In this document: positions 57,914-64,000 of the stretch, one piece after another
Layout: each line of letters begins with the position of its first letter
Position numbering within the stretch: position 1 is the stretch's first letter
NCBI RefSeq assembly: GCF_000186865.1
Contig: NW_008705587.1
Location: 209,304 to 273,303 of the forward strand
DNA from: Aureococcus anophagefferens
Lineage: Eukaryota; Sar; Pelagophyceae; Pelagomonadales; Pelagomonadaceae
DNA length: 64,000 nt
Direction of reading: 5' to 3'
The notes under the pieces: generated by a model
The model's input: only the letters and a program-made list of their open reading frames with translations
What the model was told of the DNA's origin: nothing
Database searches by the model: none
Position numbers and translations under genes: made by a program

Positions 57914-60900
57914 ATGCGCCGCCTCGCGCTGCTCGGTGCGTTCCTCGCGCCGGTGTCGTGCGAGCTGAGCAGCGCCTACCTCTACGACTACGCGTTCCAC
58001 AAATCGACGCAGGAAGCGCTGGACTACAATTTGAACGTGCTCTGGAAGATGGGCGAGGTCATGGCGACGGGCATGGCCACGGACCTCGTCTACAACGCGA
58101 GCGGTCCCGGCGACCTCCACGGCCGCCTGCGGTCGGGCGACGGCACGCTGTCGCTGCTCGTCTACTCGCTGCTGATCGGCGAGTCGCTCGCGACGTACAT
58201 GCACTACGCGGGCTTCGAGGACTCGACCTGGGTCGGCGTCTACAACGCGGGCAACGGCGGCGGCCCCGCGGGCAACTACACCTTCGCCGTCGCGGCGAAC
58301 GTGTCGCGCGACGCCGACTGGTGGCGCGTCGCCGTCGGCGCGTGCGAGCCGCCGGACGACGCGGCCTGCGCGACGTGCTGCCGGTCCAAGTGGGTCACGG
58401 ACGCGCGAGGCGCGCCCGCGGGCGACGCCTTCACCACGGGCTACTACGACACGCGCGCGCGGCCCTGGTACGTCGCGGGCCTCGACGCGCGCGGGCCCAT
58501 CTGGACGGAGCCCTACGTCTACGCGAACGGCGTCACCATCGGCAACTCGGCCGTGACGCCGCTCGACGACGGCGCGGGGACGCGCGTGGGCGTCCACGCC
58601 GTCGACGTCGAGTTCGACAGCATGTCGGCGTACCTGCGGACGATGGCGGTTTCTACGGCCGACCGCGACGACGTCTTCTTCGTCGTCGACGCGGCGGGCC
58701 TGTTCGTCGCGCTGTCGACGAACGCGACGGACCTGAGCATCGAGACGCCCGACGGCGACCTCGCGCGGCGGCACATGGCCAACTCCACGGACGAGCGCAT
58801 CCGGCGCGCCGCGGCGGCGCTCGCGGACGGCGCGGCCGAGGACCATTTGCTCATCGAGGACCACTGGTTCGTCGCGTCGGCGCCGCTGCGCGAGGCGGGC
58901 CTCAATTGGACTCTTGTGTACACCTACCCCGTGGGCTGCCCCGCGGGCTCGCGCGAGTCCGTCGAGCTCGGCTGCGTGCCCTGCGCGGACACGTGGTCTT
59001 CCGAGCCCGAGAGCGCGGCCTGCGGCATGTGCGCGGCGGGCTACTACCTCGACGGCGACGCCTGCGAGGTCTGCCCGTCCCACTTCTACTGCGACGAGCC
59101 CGGCGCCGAGCTCGAGCGGCTATTGGTGGCCGAGGGCTACATGCGCATGTCGTCGAAGAGCACCGAGGCGCTCGAGTGCGCGCACCGCAAGTCCTGCCCG
59201 CTGGCCGACGGCCGCGTCACCTGCGACGCGGACCGCGGGGCGACGGGGCCGCGCTGCTCCGTCTGCGACGAGGGCTACTTCTCGGACCAGGTCCAGCGCT
59301 GCCACGACTGCAAGGACGCGTTCGCCGCGTCGAGCCCGGAGACGCTCGCGAGCATCCTCGTGTCGCTCCTGCTCCTCGGCGGGTTCCTGTATCTGATCAC
59401 GCTCATGACGAAGCCGAAGAGCGGCAACCTCAGGCGAGCGGGCAAGCTGAGCCGCCTGAACCAGAAGCTCACGGTGAAGTGGAAGATCGTCTTCGTGGCC
59501 TTCCAGATCCTCTACACGATGCCGTCGATGATGCCGGGCACCCGGTTCCCGACGGCCTACAAGTCGCTCTACATGGCCTTCGATATCGTCGCGCTCAGCG
59601 TCCCGCGACCGAGAGACGAGTTTCGAGAGCTTTTGATCGGGAAACCGACGAACGGTTGTTACCGACGCATGTGGTAGGTCACGCTCGACCTCGGCGCGGC
59701 GCTGCCGCTGCAGTGCCTGGATCTCGTCGGCGGCGGCGCGGCGTTTTACCGCGCCTTGCTCGCGATGACGCTCGGGCCCGGGGCGTTCATCGTTCTCGCG
59801 ATGTCCCTGGCCTTCGCGATCCACCTCGTGAATGGCTACGTCATGTCCCGGGGCGAGGTGCGCCGGGCGTTGATTTCCGTGACGATTTTGGTGACGTACC
59901 TCCTGCTGCCGGCGGTGACGACGACGATCGTCCGCGCGTTCCCCTGCGACGAGTTCGACGACCCGCGGGGGTCGGACCGGCGCATCCCCTACCTCGTCGC
60001 CGACCTGTCCATCCGCTGCGACTCGACGACGCACCGCACCTACCTGGTCTACGCGGCGCTCGCGCTCTTCGCGTGGCCCGTGGGCGTGCCCCTGGTGACG
60101 TTCTTCGTGCTCTTCCACTACCGCGACCACCTGAACCCCGTCGTCGACAACAAGAGCATCGGGCGACGGAAGGCGCGGCGCTCCTACGACCACCGCCTCG
60201 ACTACCTCGTGCTCCGGGAGCAGGCGCAGGAGGCGCGCGCGCGCGACGAGAAGATCCAGCACCTCCAGTTGCTGTACGGCCCCTACGAGCCGGAGTACTT
60301 CTACTGGGAGGTCTTCGAGATGCTCCGGCGGCTCATGCTCACGTCGGGATTGCTGCTCGTCGGCGACGGGCCCCTCGTGAAGGTCTTCTTCGCCATCGTC
60401 GTCGCCCTCGCGACGCAGAAGGCCTACTCCTACTTCGCGCCCTACGCGTCGGACAGCGACGACGTGCTCGCGGAGACGCTGCAGTGGGTCACGCTCTTCA
60501 CCTTCCTCGCGACGCTGGCCTGCGCCGTGGGCCAGGCGAACGTGGCCCTCACGGTGGGCATGATCGGGCTGCAGGTCGCGGGCCTCGTCGTCGTCGGCTG
60601 GCTCATGGTCGCGGACATCAAGCGCGAGAAGGACGCGCTCAAGACCATCGGCGAGGAGATCCGCCACCTCCAGGACGAGCTCAGCGCCACGCAGAAGGTC
60701 ATCAGCCGCAAGAGGCTCAGCACGTTCGTCTTCGGTCCAAACGCGGGGCAGCCCGCGGCGACGGTCGACGCGCCCGAGGCGAAGGACGACGGCGACGGCG
60801 ACGACTACGCCGCGGGCCTCTCGGCGCCGGCCCTGGAAGTCGCCGCCGGCGACGAGGACGAGCGCGCCGTCGCCTGCAGCTGCGTCGCCGTCGGGGGCGA

Positions 60901-60976
60901 CGAGTCCTTCGCCTACTTCTCTCCGCGGAGCCTCGTCGCCCCCGCCTACTTCTCTCCGCGGAGTAATGCGACCTAG
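57914..60976 (+). CDS. Cache-domain/Cys-rich multi-TM receptor-like protein, two exons (57914..59599, 59678..60976)
   Basis: ATG 57914; 994 aa. Signal peptide (MRRLALLGAFLAPVSC), then an ectodomain (about 17-340) of double-Cache type: TWVGVYNAGNGG, RARPWYVAGLDARGPIWTEP and DDVFFVVDAAGLFVAL, a sensor fold that binds small ligands. A Cys-rich GCC2/GCC3-like stretch follows (CVPCADTWSSEPESAACGMC, CSVCDEGYFSDQVQRCHDC). From about 479 there are six to eight membrane helices with a cytosolic loop (LDYLVLREQAQEARARDEKI) reminiscent of TRP/polycystin-like tails. A 78-bp GT-AG intron (59600-59677) removes an in-frame stop and joins ALS-VTLDLGA. The tail has two YFSPRS repeats. The TAG stop interlocks with the convergent gene's TAG. 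Confidence 0.8.
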
Positions 60977-63399
60977 CCTCGTTGCACACACTCGCAGTCG
61001 CCCCGCACGCGGCACGCGACCGTCGCCGCGCCCGCCGCGTCCGCGGCGCACGCCGTCGTGAGCGTCGCGTAGGTCCAGGGGTGGACGACGGACAGCGCGA
61101 CGACCTCCCCGGGGTCCGCGGCGACGGAGACGTCGACGCCGTCGTCGTCGTCGACGACGCGGACGACGCGCCCGGCGACGACGACCTTGTCGAGCTCGCC
61201 GAGCACGGCGAACTCGGACCGCGGCGCGACCGGCGCGACGACGGCCAATCGCGCGCGCACGAAGCGCGCGTTCTCCCGGTCGAAGGGCGACGCCTCGAGG
61301 ACGAGCGGCGCGCTCGGGTCGAGGTGCGTCGTGACGTAGACGCGGTCGCCCCCCGTGAGGGGCCAGTCGACGGCGACGGCGCGGCGCGTGTCGCGGCCGA
61401 GGTCGAGGACGAGGTCGAGCTCCTCCGCCTCGTCGAGGAAGACGGAGAGCACGTAGTGCCAGACGTACTCCCCGAGCCGCGTCTCCGCGGCCCAGAGGTT
61501 CCGCTCCCGCAGGTCCCAGAAGGACAACCGGAAGGCCGCGTCGAGCGTCGCCAAATTCCGCGTCGGCCGGAGCAGGTTGCCGTCGCGCGACGCCGCCGCG
61601 CGCGCCGCGGACGCGTTCAGCGCCTCCGCGGCGTCGCCGATCCCCACGGGGCCGCCGGAGAGGGCCGCGAGCGCGACCTCGAAGTAGGGGTTCGGCTGGG
61701 AGCAGTTGAAGCCGCCGTGGCAGCCGCCGTCGCCGCCGGCGCTCGCGAAGACGTTGTCGACGCTCGCCGCGAGGCCCACGGCGCGCAGCAGCGACGCGGC
61801 GAGGCCGACCTTCCAGGACGCCGTCAGCGGGTCCCGCGTGTTGTCCATGGACGCGCGCGCGTGCGTCGCCGATTGTAGCCGCGTCGACGCCAGGATCGTC
61901 GCGGGCGTGTTCATGCACAGCTGCACGGGAACGCCGGCCGAGAGCGCCGCGGCGTCGAGGTCCCGGAGCCACTGCTCGCCCGCGCCCGGCGTCGACAGGA
62001 AGGACGGCGGGCCCCGGCCCTTGCCGAACCAGTACGAGAGGAAGTCCTGCTCGAAGAGCGCCGGCCGCCGCCGGAGCGTCTTCGTCATCGTTCGAAACAG
62101 GTCGTCGTAGAACTGGCGCGAGGCCGGCACGGCGAAGCGACCGTCGAGACGCACGGGTCCGTGGCGCGTGAAGTTGGACACGAGGCCCATGTAGAGCGCC
62201 ACGGGCGCGCCGAGGCCGTCGGCGAAGGCGCCCAGACCTTCCGGGAAGACCGCCGGCCCGCCCGGCGAGCAGTTCGCCGTGCACCCGGTCCAGTCGACCA
62301 TGCCCCCGAAATCCCCATTGTGCTGTTGGAACCACCAGTCGTCCAATTGCAGGTAGCGCACGGGCAGCCCCGCCGCGTCCCAGGCGTCGCGGACCGCGAG
62401 GAGCGTCTCCGCCATCGAGTCGCCGGGCCTTCGCGGGTTGCCGTAGTAGAACGACCCTCGGTCCGTCCAATACCCCAGCTGGCGCAGCACGGGCCCCGCC
62501 GGCGGCGCCCGCCGCTTGCCGCCGACGGCGAGGAGCGCGTCGCCGAGCTTCCGGAGGACCGCGTCGACGCCGCGCGCGCCCACCAAGAGCGTCTCGTGCG
62601 CGTAGCCCGTCGGCAGCGCGTCGAGCGTCGCCGCGGGGCCGAGGGCGATGAGCGGCGCGGTCGTGTCAAACCGCCGCGTCGCGACCATGGCGCTCTCGAG
62701 GTGGCGCGTCAAGGGCGCGGCGGCGACGGCGCGGAGCGAGTCGTCGAACCAGACCGTCGGCGCGCCCTGCCAGGGCCCGCCGAGCCACGTCGAGTTGTAG
62801 TAGGGGTAGGTCCGCGGGCAGCGGTCTTGATACAACGACGCGCAGCCCGCGGCGTAGGACTGCGGCGGCGGATAGGGTAAACGCGACGCGGCGGCGGCCG
62901 CTCTCTCCGGGAGCCAGCGGCCGACGGTCGCGTCGCTGAGCTGGTTCCCGCCCCAGGACGCGTAGTTGAGCGTCGGGGCGTTCGGCGGCGCGGCGAACGT
63001 CGGAAACGCGCCGAGCACCTCGTTGCCGTCGCGGGCGCCGCCGTTGGCGCAGCCCGCGGGCCAGCGCTGCTGCAAGACCCACGTCGAGTCGCCGTACTCG
63101 CGAGTCGTGGTCTCGAGCACGGGAGCGCCGGCGACGTCGGTCCAGAGTTGCGTCGCCGCCGTGTACTCGCCCACGGCGTCCCGCCCGAAGGTCGTGCGCT
63201 CCGGGCCGAAGCGACGCAAGGCGTCGGGGCCGAAGCCCTCCGAGCTGAGCCATTTGTCGTTCACCTGGGCGCCCACGGGGCCGGCGCCGAACCACTCGAC
63301 GCCGTCGACGACCACGGCGCCGCCGACGAGCTCCAGCTCCACGGCGCGGGCCGCGGACAGGAGGAGGAGGGCGGCTAGGGGCAGCCCGCGCGCCTCCAT
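60973..63399 (-). CDS. Secreted glycoside hydrolase, alpha-galactosidase/raffinose-synthase-like
   Basis: ATG 63399 (MEARGLPLAALLLLSAARA, signal peptide), 808 aa. The N-terminal third is beta-rich. The catalytic barrel includes LRQLGYWTDRGSFYYGNPRR (about 312-331), VRYLQLDDWWFQQHNGDFGG (about 348-367, candidate acidic pair DD), ALFEQDFLSYWFGKG (about 455) and VQLCMNTPATILAS, STRLQSATHARASMD. This resembles GH36/GH31-clan (beta/alpha)8 enzymes, though the family is not certain. A C-terminal beta domain follows and many Cys suggest disulphides. It converges on the receptor gene with a 4-bp overlap of stop codons. Confidence 0.72.
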   Translation of the reverse strand: MEARGLPLAALLLLSAARAVELELVGGAVVVDGVEWFGAGPVGAQVNDKWLSSEGFGPDALRRFGPERTTFGRDAVGEYTAATQLWTDVAGAPVLETTTREYGDSTWVLQQRWPAGCANGGARDGNEVLGAFPTFAAPPNAPTLNYASWGGNQLSDATVGRWLPERAAAAASRLPYPPPQSYAAGCASLYQDRCPRTYPYYNSTWLGGPWQGAPTVWFDDSLRAVAAAPLTRHLESAMVATRRFDTTAPLIALGPAATLDALPTGYAHETLLVGARGVDAVLRKLGDALLAVGGKRRAPPAGPVLRQLGYWTDRGSFYYGNPRRPGDSMAETLLAVRDAWDAAGLPVRYLQLDDWWFQQHNGDFGGMVDWTGCTANCSPGGPAVFPEGLGAFADGLGAPVALYMGLVSNFTRHGPVRLDGRFAVPASRQFYDDLFRTMTKTLRRRPALFEQDFLSYWFGKGRGPPSFLSTPGAGEQWLRDLDAAALSAGVPVQLCMNTPATILASTRLQSATHARASMDNTRDPLTASWKVGLAASLLRAVGLAASVDNVFASAGGDGGCHGGFNCSQPNPYFEVALAALSGGPVGIGDAAEALNASAARAAASRDGNLLRPTRNLATLDAAFRLSFWDLRERNLWAAETRLGEYVWHYVLSVFLDEAEELDLVLDLGRDTRRAVAVDWPLTGGDRVYVTTHLDPSAPLVLEASPFDRENARFVRARLAVVAPVAPRSEFAVLGELDKVVVAGRVVRVVDDDDGVDVSVAADPGEVVALSVVHPWTYATLTTACAADAAGAATVACRVRGDCECVQRG

Positions 63400-63543
63400 G
63401 CTCGCCTTCAACCCGAGGCAAACATGCTCGGTCTGGTTCCCTCCGCGGGCGTGCCTCCCCCCCCCCGGACGGACGCAGTCGGGCGCGCATCCCCTTCAAT
63501 AACTTGGTCAACATGCGTTGTGTGAACATTTGTGGACAAACCG

Positions 63544-64000
63544 ATGGGCAAAGGCAGTGGCAAAGGCAGCGAGGGCTCCGCCGAGGATCTCGACGTCGTC
63601 GTGCCCTGGAAGGATGGCTTCGAGTGCGCCACGTCGACGAACCCGACGACGATGGTGCGCGCCGTGCGGCGGCAGGCGCTCGCGACGCGCTTCCTGCGCG
63701 TCTACGACGACGCGCTGCGGCCCGAGCTCTGCGCGGCGCTCTACGACGACGCCGTGGCGCACAACAAGCCCTGGGGCGCCTACGTCACGTTGGCCGACGC
63801 GCGGAACGTCGCCGGCGCGCCCAGCGACCGCGACGCCTGGGCCCGCGAGGTCGTGCGGACGCTCTTTTTAGAACGCGCGGCGGACGCCGTCGACTTGGAA
63901 GCCGCGGGCGCGCACGGCGTCGCGGTCTGGTGCCTCGCGAGCGGCGTCGGCAACAGCGTCGACTACCACCTGGACTACTGCGAGCTCCACCGCCACGAGA
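63544..64000 (+). CDS. 2OG-Fe(II) oxygenase-like protein, 5' part
   Basis: ATG 63544 (MGKGSGKGSEGSAEDLDVVV) opens a frame that runs past the window end (152 residues seen). DALRPELCAALYDDAVAHNK fits the first helices of prolyl-hydroxylase-like domains, and VDYHLDYCELHRHE at the window end contains HLD, a candidate HxD iron-binding motif. The distal His and Arg lie outside. No signal peptide. The gene is divergent from the glycoside hydrolase, with 144 bp between starts. Confidence 0.6.
   Translation, partial: MGKGSGKGSEGSAEDLDVVVPWKDGFECATSTNPTTMVRAVRRQALATRFLRVYDDALRPELCAALYDDAVAHNKPWGAYVTLADARNVAGAPSDRDAWAREVVRTLFLERAADAVDLEAAGAHGVAVWCLASGVGNSVDYHLDYCELHRHE

Noticed and set aside
59600..59677. 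78-bp intron in the receptor gene as a seventh introner
   Set aside because: Flanks GTCCCGCG and GTCACGCT match poorly, it lacks inverted repeats and the core block; treated as an ordinary intron.
1..64000. tRNA, rRNA, origin or operon features
   Set aside because: I saw no cloverleaf, rRNA or bacterial operon signals that I could support by eye; a covariance-model scan would be needed to exclude tRNAs and snoRNAs.

Overview
This 64 kb window is nuclear DNA from a very GC-rich, gene-dense photosynthetic eukaryote. Evidence: nucleus-specific genes (HIRA, NOP14, POP1, CDC26, PIG-W/GWT1), spliceosomal introns, two proteins with heterokont-style plastid presequences (phenylalanine after an Ala-rich signal peptide at 3228; signal + transit + twin-arginine at 18271), a thylakoid PsbP-like protein, and short repetitive introns with terminal inverted repeats and 8-bp target duplications. 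Such 'introner elements' at this GC content are documented in the pelagophyte Aureococcus anophagefferens, so a pelagophyte is the best guess (inference; no database was searched).

Layout. 1-6.7 kb: partial secreted glycosyltransferase-like gene, introner-containing SGNH hydrolase, F-box/PDZ-like gene, plastid tandem phosphoglycerate mutase, Tudor/chromo-like gene. 6.8-14.3 kb: vacuolar sorting receptor, 11-bp minisatellite, two tandem scramblase-like genes, DUF389 membrane protein, one unknown gene. 14.5-19.6 kb: NOP14, MYB-related factor, PsbP-like protein, a probable GPI-anchored Cys-rich protein. 19.6-25.8 kb: DUF5672-like glycosyltransferase with a frame break, CDC26 abutting a YqaJ-type nuclease gene with no gap, acyltransferase-3. 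25.8-32.9 kb: HMG-box/SHOCT protein (introner), glycosyltransferase, a confused region near 29.6 kb, POP1, ATP-grasp ligase. 32.9-34.1 kb: gene-poor repeats. 34.1-37.7 kb: four-exon GT2 glycosyltransferase (introner plus two small GC-AG introns), unknown two-exon gene, probable plastid protein. 38.0-47.2 kb: a 2063-aa zinc-finger/FN3/TPR/WD40/LysM protein and HIRA, each carrying an introner. 47.2-64 kb: PIG-W, HMG-box+SPRY protein, coiled-coil protein, serine racemase-like PLP enzyme, nucleotidyltransferase-like+MYND protein (introner), Tudor-like protein, Cache/Cys-rich/multi-TM receptor, secreted glycoside hydrolase, partial 2OG-Fe(II) oxygenase.

The most distinctive signal is the set of six 187-211 bp introner introns. 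In all six, a model that cuts at the first two bases of the upstream 8-bp target duplication (GT in four, GC in two) and at the CAG ending the element's inverted repeat restores the pre-insertion reading frame exactly. One element lies antisense to its gene. The second striking pattern is compactness: ten convergent gene pairs are all within about 100 bp of each other, and three overlap by exactly 4 bp so that their stop codons interlock.

Themes are mixed (eukaryotic genes are not in operons), but there is a recurrent secretory/glycan set: several glycosyltransferases, SGNH hydrolase, acyltransferase-3, glycoside hydrolase, PIG-W, sorting receptor, scramblases.
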